Below, piece by piece: positions 27,613 through 38,465 of a stretch of 64,000 bases of DNA (position 1 is its first letter; each line of letters starts with the position of its first letter). Location: NCBI GenBank assembly GCA_947095535.1, contig OX352774.1, positions 212,400,965 through 212,464,964 of the forward strand, read 5' to 3'. The position numbers and the translations under genes are program-made. Under the pieces are notes generated by a model. It searched no databases, was not told the DNA's origin, and was given only the letters and a program-made list of their open reading frames with translations. Origin of the DNA: Poecilobothrus nobilitatus (lineage: Eukaryota; Arthropoda; Insecta; Diptera; Dolichopodidae).

Positions 27613-30396
27613 ACACAAACACAAACATTTACATAGGTATTACACAAAAGTAGAATCTGTTTATATTATTAAAAGTTGTATATAATTAAAAATAAAGCAA
27701 ATTACTTCTACAAGTTGTGTGTTAAAATAGTGAAAAAAATTACAACTTTTTATAAATACAAGATATTTTATTTTATAAAAATAATTATAAAATTTTGGAT
27801 TGAAATATATTAAAATCAATTATAGTTAAAAAAAAAACATAACCTATTTATAATTTAATTCAAAATATAATTTTCACTTAAGTTTTCAAATTTCTATTTT
27901 GATATCATAGTCAATAAATTTTCATTTTCAGAAAAAATAATTTTAATTAGTTTTACCCCCTCAAAATGAATGAATAAATGTTTTTTAAAAGGGTTTTTAA
28001 ATAAAATTAAATTAAAACTACATAATAATCCTATTACATTAGAAAAACGTCAAAAAAACAAAAACAAAAAATAATAAAAATAACAAATCATAAATATAAA
28101 TCATTTCACTAATTTAATCCTATGAACTGTCAACCATAAATTATGTTAAATTTTCCATAATTTTCAAATTTCTTGTCAATTTGTTTTGTTTTGTTTTTCA
28201 CTCACATAAAATTCGAACTGTGAAAAATGCAATGTATTGAAATCTATTATAAATACAACAGCAAAATATTAAAAAAATAATCTAGTAAGAAATACACAAA
28301 AATTGGTTGTTGATGAGATTTGACATCTGTCGGTAATTTCAACTGTCTATAGCTATATCATAAAATCATAAAATAAAAAAATAAAAAAAAAAAACAGTGA
28401 AGTCATAATAATTTGAACGTTAAAAAAACAAAAATTTATGAATTTTTTTTTAAGATTTTAAAAATAATTGTAACCATATTGTTAAAGTAGTACTAACTTT
28501 AGAATTTGTGGATATTTTTGCTTCCTTAATTATCAGGAGCTCGGTAGGAACAACTTAAATTATAATTTTTTATTACTGTAAATCCAAACTTTAATAACAA
28601 CTTGGCAACTGTAATATAATTTTATTATTTTATATTATAAAATTATTTTTACATTAATTTTACTACTAACTGAGTAAAATAACCATAAATAAAGAACCCC
28701 TCCTTAATTCTGATTCGAATGTCTATAATATAGGTAATGTGTACAATATGTACTATAATTCGTTTGATAATTAATAATCTTAGTTCTACCTTATTTCTTT
28801 TTAATGATATTTTATAAAGACATATTTCATACTGTTCAGATCAGAAAAAAACGCAATGGTAAGAATTCAGTCATGAAATGAGAAAATTTGTAAATGCTCA
28901 CAATACAAATACAGAGTGACTAATACCCCAATTACATGAAATATAATAGATTTAAACAATGTTGACTATAACCTCTATATTCCTAATATGCTTCCTAAGA
29001 TTTTCTATTTGCATCATCCTTGGCAACTCTAAACCAAACAAAGATTAAATTATCTACCTTATGTTTGGTTTTAAACACGAGGTGGTATTTAAGTAAAAAT
29101 GTGGAGCTATCAAAAATATTTTGTAGGTTGTTCTCTCATGTTTTATTACTCCTGTTGTTCTCTCATGTTTTATTATGTCCTGTTTAAATTTAAAAAAATT
29201 AAAAATATTCGGCGAAATTAATTTGATGCTAAACTTTTTCTGTTCTCCTTTATGCAAAGCAGGTATTTGATACAATGCAATGCTATCGACAATGCTAAGG
29301 ATATTACTTATAATTTCTTTACTATCGGAACGTTTTCGTTTCTACTGAAAGCCCATCAAATTTATTTGAATCTTAATTTGACCCTGGATTTTAGGTGAAA
29401 TATCTGTTCATAGATAATTCTGATTCTAGACGACAAAATCTAGGAATATTAACAGATTCCACAGAACTGTTTATAATTAGTGTGAAATTATCAATATAAT
29501 TTATAATTTGTTAAGATTTTTGTTGGCTTATAAAAATATTTTGAATATATCAGCCCACCTTAATTTTATACAACATTTATTTTATTCTCCATTGCGTACA
29601 TTACCGTTATAACAATAATAATTATTATAATTAGTTGTTATTTGTATATGTCTCCATCAAAAATGTATGAAATAAAAACAAATGACAAAACAATTTTGGG
29701 TTAATTTTTTTTTTGTTTTTTTGTGGATTTAATGCCACAAACACTTTATGAGGTCATAATTTTTGTGTTAAAATAATAAATAAAAATTATTCTTTTAATG
29801 TTTTTCGATTTGGAACATGCATACAATTTTACATACGTACATACATATTTACATTAAAATAAAGGGATCAAATTCAAAAACAAAAAATAAATTTTTTTTT
29901 CTTTTTTGTTAAAAATTTTGACATTTTTTTTTGTTTTTAACGAACCATTAAAAATTTTTTCTTGAATTTTTCATTTTTTTTTTTGATTTCGGGGATGAGA
30001 ATAGAATTTTCCGTGTGGAAAATTATATTTTTAGACAAGTAGGAAAAAAACAAAAATTAGAATATTACATAAACTTAAACTTGTGCATATCAAAATGTGC
30101 ACCCTTTGTCAATTTTGATGTTCTCATGTTAACTTAAAAAAAAAATAATTAAAGAATTTTGAAATAAATTTGAGTTGTTCCTAACTGTTATAAGTATAAA
30201 AGAAATTAAAATTTTGTTTTACTATTGAAATTAAAGGAAAAATATGGCTTGTTGTAGCGAAATAATTGATTTTAAGCACTTTTAATATGACTTAGAAATA
30301 CAAATTTTGATTTATTTTAGTTATCACTCGGAAGTTCATCTAATGGGAAATATAATTGATAATTTTGAATATTTATGCTTTTAAAATCTTAAGCAG
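27613..30396. other. Gene-free A+T-rich DNA
   Basis: Contains the 27-bp duplication at 29127-29175 and a CCTCCTTAATTC repeat relic at 28694. A 73-codon minus-strand frame spans the duplication but has no other support. Confidence 0.55.
29127..29175 (+). repeat. 27-bp tandem duplication
   Basis: An identical 22-base segment beginning GTTGTTCTCTCATGTTTTAT occurs at 29127-29148 and 29154-29175. The spacing of 27 keeps frame. The surroundings show no convincing gene. Confidence 0.85.
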
Positions 30397-30580
30397 GAGG
30401 CTTTGGTGGCCTATTGGGTAAGAGCGTATAAAATACGCTGTAAACACCGAGGGAGTGTGAGTTCGAATCCCATACACGTCGTAAAGAATAATTCCCCTTT
30501 ACGGCATTTACAGTCACGCCTGAAAAGGAAAGGTTGTGTAATTTTTTTGTCATATGTAGCGGTTGAATAAACTAATAAAA
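30397..30580 (+). mobile_element. tRNA-derived SINE, copy 2
   Basis: The tRNA-like head GGAGGCTTTGGTGGCCTATT carries a mutated A-box, and an intact B-box-like GTTCGAATCCC lies at 30461-30471. The body contains GTCGTAAAGAATAATTCCCC, CACGCCTGAAAAGGAAAGG, TTGTGTAATTTTTTTGTC and GAATAAACTAATAAAAG. Of the six copies it has one of the longest 3' regions. No clean target-site duplication was found. Confidence 0.85.
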
Positions 30581-32212
30581 GAAAGATTTTTAAGAAATTT
30601 TTAAATCAAGTTTTGGGAAAAGAAAAAATGTTTCAAAAATTCGAAAATTAATTTGATTATTTTGCAGATAGCGGATGTCCTTTGAAATATATGTAGTTAG
30701 TTTATCCAGTGGTCAGTAATATGTTTAGAGTTTTAGCAGTGGCAAATTTTTTTAAAAATTTTTATATAACTAAAAACTTTTAACTATTTTTTGATTATTT
30801 ATCCAAAATTTTCAACTTTAACCTTAATTACAAAAATTTCTACCAATTTTTATACATTTTAAAAATGTGCTACATCTCAGTGTTTTTGAAGATTTTTATC
30901 ATAAGATTTTAAGGATAATTCAATATTAATTTGTTTCTGTCCTTATAAAGTTTTCAAGAATTTCTTCTATAAATGCTGGATAGGATCATTTTTCAAATTT
31001 TATTTTTGATCAAATTCATGTTTGTCTCAATATTCTATAACTTTTTAAAATTAAAAGGTCTTAAAATTTTTTGCTTTCACGGAGTTATATAAAATCTTAA
31101 TAGAACTGAACTGAAATCATGTTTGACGGTATTGTGGTGATGGTTTTAAAAACTTAAGGTATTTTGACTTAGATTAGAACTGTTAATTTTCTTCATAAAT
31201 TTAAAATTAAATTAAAAATATAATTTATATGAGGCATTCAAAACTTTTTACAAAAAATTTATAATACCCTCCAATAATTTTACTTTTAATGTCAAAAAAA
31301 ATCATTGCCTGTCAGTTTAAATCATTTAAACATTAATGTCAGTATGACATTTATAAAACGGATACATAAAATATAAATAATAACAAATGATTTCAATTAT
31401 ATTTTTCCCGCATTCGAACATATTTTTTTCCCTAAAATTTTCCCCTTTTATTTTTTATTAATTTCGTTTGATCTTATTAAATAATTTATGAACGGTTTTC
31501 TCTTTTTACCTGCTGCTTATTTAATATTTATAAATGTAAGGATTCAAATTTTAATTTTTTTTTTTTTTGTGAGTTGAGTTTTATTTTTCAATAAATTCCA
31601 AAATGGTCATAAATTTTATCATTTGACTGATAAGAACATTTAGATTTCAATTTGTAAACAAATTTAAGATTTTAAAATACAAGAAAAAAAAAATTCTATA
31701 TTTTAGTTTTATTTTGTTGAAAAACTCAAATTAATTAATTTAGAAAAATAAAAATACTTTAATTCCAGAGAATTACAAAAAATCACGTTCAAAATTGAAT
31801 AAATTTTATTTAAAAAATTTTAAAAATTCATATTATCAACATAATAATATTATTTTTTTTTATTTAAATTTAGTTTTTATTTTTTTTTGTCATTTTTAAA
31901 ATTCTGAATTCTCTTGTTTTTGTTGCGGTAGAAAGTTATTGTGAAAAATTGGTGTTTTTATTATGCCTAAAGGTATGCATCAGTTATTCTGCAAAAAAAC
32001 GAGGGTGTGAAATAGCTTGTGGCATTTTTTAAATTAAATTCACAAAAATGGTATATGATTACATAGAATTTAAAAACCAATTTAAACAGCGTTATAATTG
32101 TACTAAATAAAAAGTTTATGTAATTAAATTTTAATAGAAAATTCTAGTAATTTGACAGACATTAAAATAAATCATGAGATTTTTCTAAAAGTTATTTTAA
32201 ATTGACTTCTTA

Positions 32213-32460
32213 ATGAATAATTTAGTTTATATAGTTTTAATACACCATATAACTTCTATTTATGTGATTAATATAGGATTCTGTTGCTCATTGCTTTTAT
32301 CTGATCAAGCTTTTGCGTATAGTCGATTATTCTTTTCTTTTCTTATCCTGGAACAGTTTCGAGAATTAGCCACAGGGGTAACTGATCATCTGCATAAATT
32401 TCAATGTCTCTCTGGTGCTATGCTGAGCTGTCTTAGTATTGCAGATAGTCTTACATAATT
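32213..32460 (-). pseudogene. Probable LINE reverse-transcriptase remnant
   Basis: On the minus strand, ATTGAAATTTATGCAGATGA encodes IEIYADD followed by QLPL (the YADD codons are at 32385-32396). This resembles the YADDTQLYL active-site segment of CR1/Jockey-type reverse transcriptases with one residue deleted. About 20 codons on, another stretch reads QKLDQIKAMSNRILY, like the KLNxDLxxIxxWSxxN helix that follows YADD in those enzymes. Stops and frameshifts interrupt it. An open frame on the plus strand over the same bases is an antisense shadow. Clade assignment is tentative. Confidence 0.45.
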
Positions 32461-33427
32461 AGACCCTAGATGCCGGCCGAATTATTTATTTTTATCTTTC
32501 TACATATTGAATATTATATTCCTGTCATTTTCCCATATTAGTGGTTAGTTGGAAATGTGCAAAATACGTTTTTATTATATAATCCTTATATTCTTCACCT
32601 GTAGGACTCATTCATTTAATACCAATGAGCTGTAGAATAAATTTCGTTAAATTTTTCCATTTATCTCCACAATTTTAAATTAACAAGAAAGAATGAAATT
32701 CTGTACAGTGTTGATAATAATAATCACATTTTATACCTTGGGTTATACTAATAAGGGAGTTATTATTTTATTTAAATTTCCTATGCAAATAAAAATTAAT
32801 TTTTTTTTATCTTAAACTTTTCCAACTTAATTTGTAGGCTATTAAGGAATGAGGCTGATTTAAACAGTTTTATTAGTTCCACATATTCATTTATATTAAT
32901 TTTGTGACATAGAAAATTTGTAATTTTTAAAATAATTATTTCACTTTTTAAAAATTAATAAAATTTCTACGAATCATAAAAAATTATTCATGTATAAAAG
33001 AATAAAATTCAAAAAAACCAAAAATTAATCATTAATTTTGGCAATAGAAAATGACATAAAAAATTTTCTGCATCATAAAATTTTTATATTGCGGGAGGTC
33101 TATTATTGCAAATTTTCATAATTAAAAAAAAAACTTAACTACAAAACAACAAATAACATGATAACCATTAGTTTTAACCATTAATTTCCGATGTCATAAT
33201 TATTTAATATTAATAAATTTATTTGAATTTTTCCTTTTCTTTTTGTTTTTTTTTTTAGTTCTCAATTAATATACTGTAGAATTAGTTCTGATCATCCATA
33301 TTCGAAATTATAAAAATTGAATCTTTTTTTGTTTTTTTTTTTTTAATTTTACGTTCTTTATCTGTCAGTTAAAGTATTGTAATTATAATTAAAATTTAGA
33401 ATCAAAATAAATTAATTGTTAACTAGC

Positions 33428-33550
33428 TCTCAAGTTGTTACTCGATTATACTAGATTATACCTGTGCAATACTGCATTGGAAAGGAAAACCGCATCTCAA
33501 GCTCAAGTTGTTATTCAATTATGTGCAATATTATCTGCGAAAGTAAAACA
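33428..33550 (+). repeat. Imperfect tandem duplication
   Basis: CTCAAGTTGTTACTCGATTA at 33428 recurs as CTCAAGTTGTTATTCAATTA at 33502. TGTGCAATACTGC...GGAAAGGAAAAC likewise recurs as TGTGCAATATTATC...GAAAGTAAAAC. The copies are diverged and carry an indel. Confidence 0.5.
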
Positions 33551-33596
33551 CATTTTTTCCTTTTCTAACATCAACGTCATTATTCATAATTATTAG

Positions 33597-33734
33597 ATGA
33601 GCAATCTGAGAGTTCATCTCAATATTCCGGCTAATGTAGAAGGAGCGTTGAAAAAGAAAATATCGGCCATATCAAAGGGCTTAAAAAAATTCTTTCTATA
33701 TTCGAGAGCAAAAAATGTACTATTTGCAAATTGA
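33597..33734 (+). CDS. Unassigned 45-codon ORF with codon-balanced composition
   Basis: Starts ATG AGC AAT CTG AGA GTT and ends GCA AAT TGA. Compared with its surroundings it has unusually mixed codons (CTG, CCG, GCG, TCG, GGC). The peptide runs MSNLRVHLNIPANVEGALKK and is then basic. A TAG immediately precedes the ATG, which could equally be the AG of a splice acceptor (TAATTATTAG). I do not recognise a family. It may be an exon, a decayed transposon piece or chance. Confidence 0.15.
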   Translation: MSNLRVHLNIPANVEGALKKKISAISKGLKKFFLYSRAKNVLFAN

Positions 33735-34037
33735 TATGAATGTGATATTATAAATAAATTGTTTAAAAAGAATGCAGAGAACTATTTTCTAAATGTTGTT
33801 TTGGATTTCATCGGTAGGGCATTACTATCCTATTAAATTCATAATTCAACTAAAAATTTTATTAAACTGAAAATAAATGAGTCAGCACAGACTTAAAAAA
33901 ATAGTTAGAAAAAATACTTTTGAATTATTCAAGACATGTTGATTTTTTTTTGCAGAATCTATAAACGTACTATTGCAGACAAATTTAAAAATGAGCCACT
34001 TTAAACAATTTTTTCGTATATCTAATTTGTATAAAAT

Positions 34038-34236
34038 ATTTTCTTTTTTTTAGTAGGTATATGCCTCCTGCCACATAAATGTGACATGGAAATTTACACA
34101 ATTAGCTTTCCTTTTCACGCGTAAGCCTTTCCAAATGTCGTAAGGGGAAATTATTCTTATGACGTGTGTGGGATTCGAACACACACTGTCTCGGTGTTTA
34201 TAACGTATTTCATACGCTCTTATCCACTTGACCACC
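34038..34236 (-). mobile_element. tRNA-derived SINE, copy 3, with target-site duplication
   Basis: Same family, reversed. The head lies at 34210-34236, the B-box-like TGTGTTCGAATCCC at about 34161-34175, and the body GTCGTAAGG, CGCGTGAAAAGGAAAG, ATTTATGTGGCAGGAG runs leftwards to a poly-T tail near 34042-34050. A perfect 9-bp direct repeat GTATAAAAT flanks it (34029-34037 and 34237-34245). Confidence 0.87.
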
Positions 34237-34245
34237 GTATAAAAT

Positions 34246-35388
34246 TTAATTAGAAAAAATCAAAAGGATAATAATCCTAAATAATTTTTTTTGTATGATG
34301 TGGTGTTCTAATAAAAATCACTTATCATAAGCTTTTCGAACATTTATCATATATAAACCAAATTAATGATAAATTTCAAAAAAAAACCAGCAAAATGAAA
34401 TTTATAAATTCTTAATGGGTGGTCAAATCATCCGGTGTAATAAATTATTTATTGAATTGACAAAAAAAAAAATTAGTTAATTTTAAAAAACACCACCCAT
34501 AATATCAAACGGAAGTTGAATCATATTATTATAGAAACGATACTATAACTCAATTAGATATAGGATATGTACATTAAAAAAAATATTGTAATAAAAAAAA
34601 ATATATTTTTTAAACGAACTAAACTATTGGTTTCATAAATCATCAAAAGTCAACAAAATTTAGCAAAAACAAAAAAAAAGAAAACAAAAAAATTAAATTG
34701 CAACATTTTTTTTTTTTGTGACATCTAACAGGCATTCAATTGCATATTTTATATGAAATTATTTCAACAGGTGTAAATTTACAGTTGGTATTTTTCACAG
34801 TCCTTATAAATTTTAATGGTATATTGTAATGTTATTTTCATTTTTTGTTTTTGTTTTTATTTTTTGTTTTTTTTTATTTAATATTAATAATTATAATTTA
34901 TTAGTTTGTTTTTTTGTTGAATAATTCAAATAATTTCAATTAACTCTATCACCACCATATTATATATTTTAGAATATATTAGTTTAATATATAATGGAAT
35001 GTAATGTAAGTTTTATAATTTTTTTTCGATTAAAATAATTTTAGATAAATGGTACATAATGTTATTTTTATTTTAAAATATATTATATTTTAAAAATATA
35101 TATATAATAATATAATTGGGCTTACCAATTTGTCTTCAAAAAGTAATATTTTAATCAATTAAATTAAAATACATATGTATATACTAACCTTTAGAATATT
35201 AAATCCGAATCCAAAATGAAAATGTTATTTATCAATGTAGAAATAATATTATATTAATTTAACGGAGCACTCTAGATGTCGCTATCTCAAACTGTAATTT
35301 CTATTTTGACATTTGAATTGCATGAAAGTAATGTTACGGAATAACGTATGTAACAAATATAAAATTTTTTATTTGGACAACCTATTGC
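34246..35388. other. Gene-free A+T-rich DNA
   Basis: Long A/T tracts and no recognisable element. A mixed-composition strip (GAGCACTCTAGATGTCGCTA) precedes the MITE at 35266-35290. Confidence 0.5.
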
Positions 35389-35592
35389 CCTAGTTATAAT
35401 AACGGTACCACCACAACCACCGACAACCGGCTATCAACTAAATTGTAGCGCTACTAGTTATAATTACGCAGTTGTTGTTGATATAGTTGTTAAACTAATT
35501 ATTTTGTTTACACTGGCTGACAGATAAAGTTGGTAGTTTGTAGTTTGAAGTTAGTAGTCGTAGGTAGCCGTGGAAGCGTTATTATAACTAGG
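35389..35592. mobile_element. 204-bp terminal-inverted-repeat MITE
   Basis: Perfect 16-bp terminal inverted repeats CCTAGTTATAATAACG (35389-35404) and CGTTATTATAACTAGG (35577-35592). A third, direct copy of the motif (CTAGTTATAATTACG, one mismatch) sits inside at about 35455-35469. Base composition is less A+T-rich than the surroundings. No obvious target-site duplication, so the superfamily is unassigned. Confidence 0.7.
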
Positions 35593-36212
35593 TGATATCA
35601 TTTTAGAAACCTTTTCCCCAAGTCGACAAAAACTTTTGGAAATTTGGAATTTTAAGGGATTAGAGAAATTCTACTGAATTTAAAAATTTCACGTGAAAAA
35701 ACTAAATTTAAAAGTTACACGGAAAAAATCGAAAATTCTAAAAAAAAAAATATTACAAAAAATAAATTTTAACTTTTTTAACAGTCTTATTTTTTTTTTT
35801 TTTTTTTATTATTTATTAATTTCTGAAAAGAACATTAATGCTCGTACAGAGTATATTGATTATTTATTTATTTATTTTATTTTATTTATTATTTTATTTA
35901 TTTATCATATGTTGCACACGTTCTTTGCAGAATTTGGAATTCACTTCTGTAACATTTTCAATTCTGTTACCGAAATGTCAGTTTTATTATTTCAAGATTT
36001 ATTTTTCACTTTATACTGTATGTCTTTCTTTGCTTTCATCTAATTGTTTGCAAGAATTTTTACTGTTACGCTGAACATAACATAAAAAAATAATGGAAAA
36101 ATCTTTTTTATACGAAACTTTCTAGGCAGTTTCGAAATCGAAATAAATGTCAAACATTTTTATAAAAAGTAAATTTTAAAAAACTTCTGTATACTTTTAT
36201 TTAAAATTTAAT

Positions 36213-36993
36213 TTTTATACCCGTATGAACTATGTTCAAGGGTATAATAAATTTGCCATTACGTTTGTGACACTTTAAAGGAGCTGAGCTAGATATAGTG
36301 TCAAAGGTATGGATCGGCTCAGAATCAAATTCTGAGTCGATTAAGCCATGTACGTCCGTCCGTCCGTCCACACGATAACTCAAAAAATAAAGGAGCTAGG
36401 AGGCTGATATTTTTTTTACGTCACTTTTGCAAAATTGTTAGTTTTGCTATTTAAATCCAACATTTTCGGTCGGCGGGTTCGAGTAGCTGCCATACAACTT
36501 CTTTCTTTAAATGGAAATAACCCAGTATCTATTCAATCTAGGTATCTGCAATTTTGCGAATGATGATCCAGTTTTATGGCAATTCAACTTCTTCTTTAAA
36601 ATTTGGTTGTGATGGTACGGCGGGTTCGGGTAGCTGCCATACAACTTATCCGATTAAATGAGAATAACTCAGTGTCTATTGAAGTTAGGAACCTGAAATT
36701 TAGTAAAGAGGTGTCGAGTTATAGGCCAACAACTTTTGTAAAATTTGGTTGGTCTAGAGCAGCCGGTTCAGTCTTCTTGCACCTCTTGGAACTTAATGAA
36801 GCTAGGCGCAATAGATTCAGGTAGCTGTCATACAACTCCACAATTTACATAAATATATCTCTGAAGTTCGGTACTAAAACATCTGAATGATTTTAAAAGA
36901 TGATCAAGTTTTATAGAAACAGGATATATTACGTTCATACGGGTATCCCAGAGTTGACACAGTCTACTCTACTGCACTCTTCCTCGTTTTTAT
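36213..36993 (+). mobile_element. Near-complete INE-1/DINE-1-like non-autonomous Helentron (HINE)
   Basis: Perfect 13-bp subterminal inverted repeats TACCCGTATGAAC (36218-36230) and GTTCATACGGGTA (36933-36945) bound it. Four GTCC microsatellite units follow the phrase AAGCCATGTAC (36354-36369). An internal repeat carrying GTAGCTGYCATACAAC begins at 36483, 36630 and 36821. The 3' end has an imperfect hairpin (AGTTGAC/GTCTACT) and then TCTTCCTCGTTTTT. Subterminal inverted repeats, a microsatellite and a 3' stem-loop ending in a T-rich terminus are the known architecture of Helentron-associated elements such as Drosophila INE-1. No coding capacity. Confidence 0.8.
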
Positions 36994-38285
36994 CTAATTT
37001 TTAAAATAAGAATAAAAAGAAAAGAAAATATGAAGAAGATATAACGTGTTATTGCATCATGTTATTGTTATTTTTTCATCTGGTACTCCTAATAAAAATA
37101 ATATTATGTCAAACATTTTAATGCACATTATACTATTTTAGCTTCATAGGCTGCAATTTTATGAAATTATGAGTTTTTTCTCAGTTTTTTTGTTTTTTAA
37201 GTTTTAATATTTAAAATATTTTTTTTTTTTATAAGGAATTTCATTAATTTATGCCTAAATAATTTTTTGTTGTAGTTTAATTTATCTTTTTCATTATGTT
37301 TTGCACTAACAACAAATTAGTAAACATAAGCTGTCAGCTGTTGTCATAGAATAAAAATACCATTTAATTTTTTTTTTTTCTGTTTTTAGTGGTGCAAAGT
37401 GTGGAAAAAATGTTTTTTTCTGGTTGAAATAATGCATACAGTCAAACGATACAAAGCTATAGAAAACAACTTTTTTTTTTTTTGTCATTTTTCATTTTTT
37501 AAAATATGATTTCGGTTTTCCATACGCGATACAGAATAATTTTTTAAATTTTAAATTAAAAGGAAGAAAGTATTAATTTTTTTTAACAAATTATTATTAA
37601 AATTAGTTGAATTTGTTATGTATTCAACATTAATTTCATTATTTTAATCTTCTGTACAAATAATTATGGCAATGCTATTAAATAATTTAATTTTTTTTTT
37701 TCATATTCATTTTAATACTCATAATTTATGTTAAACATGTTTAAATTATGATATGATATGAATCTATGGAAACAAAATATTGGATTTTTTTTATAGTACT
37801 GGATGATTAAAATTCTCTATGTCTAATTTTGTATTTATATATAATTTAATGTAAAGGCAAATAATACATTTCCATGTGTTTTCCATGCTTTATTTTCATC
37901 CATGTTAGACATATTTTCTTTTAGTTAATATTCTTTTTGGATAATTCTCTTCGGCCTAAAACTAATTTTAGATTATAGATTTAATCTCTTTTATTTTTTT
38001 CTATTTATTAATTTTAGAATGAGAGATGGAAAAGTGGTAAAGGGGTAAAGCTAGGAAAGAGGGATAAAGCTGAACTCCTTGATTTATTAAATCCATAAAT
38101 ATTTTGAACTATTTCGTTTATTGGACACTTCTGTTCAGCCAATCAAATTGTTATTTACGATACGCGACTGAGCATGACATTGCCTTTAATTAATTCAACC
38201 GTTGACAGAATCTTAGACAATTGAACATTTGACAGATTTTGCCGAAGTTTAATACTACTCTTAAATACTATTAATAATAAATACA
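36994..38285. other. Gene-free A+T-rich DNA
   Basis: Poly-T/poly-A rich. A 60-codon minus-strand frame at 37306-37488 is low-complexity and not supported. Confidence 0.55.
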
Positions 38286-38294
38286 ATCCATTTA

Positions 38295-38465
38295 GGGGGC
38301 CTCGGTGGTCTAGTGGATAAGAGCGCATAAAATACGCTGAGCGTATAAAAACCGAGCGAGTGTGACTTCGAATCCCACACACGTCGTAAGAGTAATTGCC
38401 CCTAACTACGTGTACAGTCACGCGTGAAAAGAAAAGGCTGTGCACTAAAAAAAAAAACAAAAACT
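38295..38465 (+). mobile_element. tRNA-derived SINE, copy 4, with target-site duplication and A-rich tail
   Basis: The best preserved head in the window: GGGGCCTCGGTGGTCTAGTG, then GATAAGAGCG, and CTTCGAATCCCACACACGTC. The body follows, then a poly-A tail at about 38447-38463. A perfect 9-bp direct repeat ATCCATTTA flanks it (38286-38294 and 38466-38474). An open frame crossing it on the minus strand is fortuitous. Confidence 0.9.

Larger units (their letters stand above)
30581..34028. other. A+T-rich DNA with a LINE relic and a short unassigned ORF
   Basis: Outside the reverse-transcriptase remnant (32213-32460), the tandem duplication (33428-33550) and the short ORF (33597-33734), I see only homopolymer-rich sequence. 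Confidence 0.5.

Noticed and set aside
34050..34235. 61-codon minus-strand frame
   Set aside because: Entirely within a SINE copy; the translation reflects its tRNA-like head and body.
35693..36074. Overlapping hydrophobic frames of 116 and 78 codons
   Set aside because: Phe/Ile/Leu runs come from T-rich DNA in two overlapping frames; no family resemblance.
36201..36383. 60-codon minus-strand frame with a mixed-composition peptide
   Set aside because: It lies across the 5' end and GTCC array of a Helentron-like element; the composition comes from the transposon.
36603..36824. 73-codon plus-strand frame
   Set aside because: Within the internal repeats of the same non-coding element; no domain recognisable.
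38295..38380. tRNA gene
   Set aside because: A-box and B-box-like sequences are present, but the acceptor arms do not pair. The same head with an attached body recurs at six sites, so it is a SINE.
38155..38460. 101-codon minus-strand frame
   Set aside because: It runs antisense through a SINE with a clear target-site duplication, so it is not a gene.
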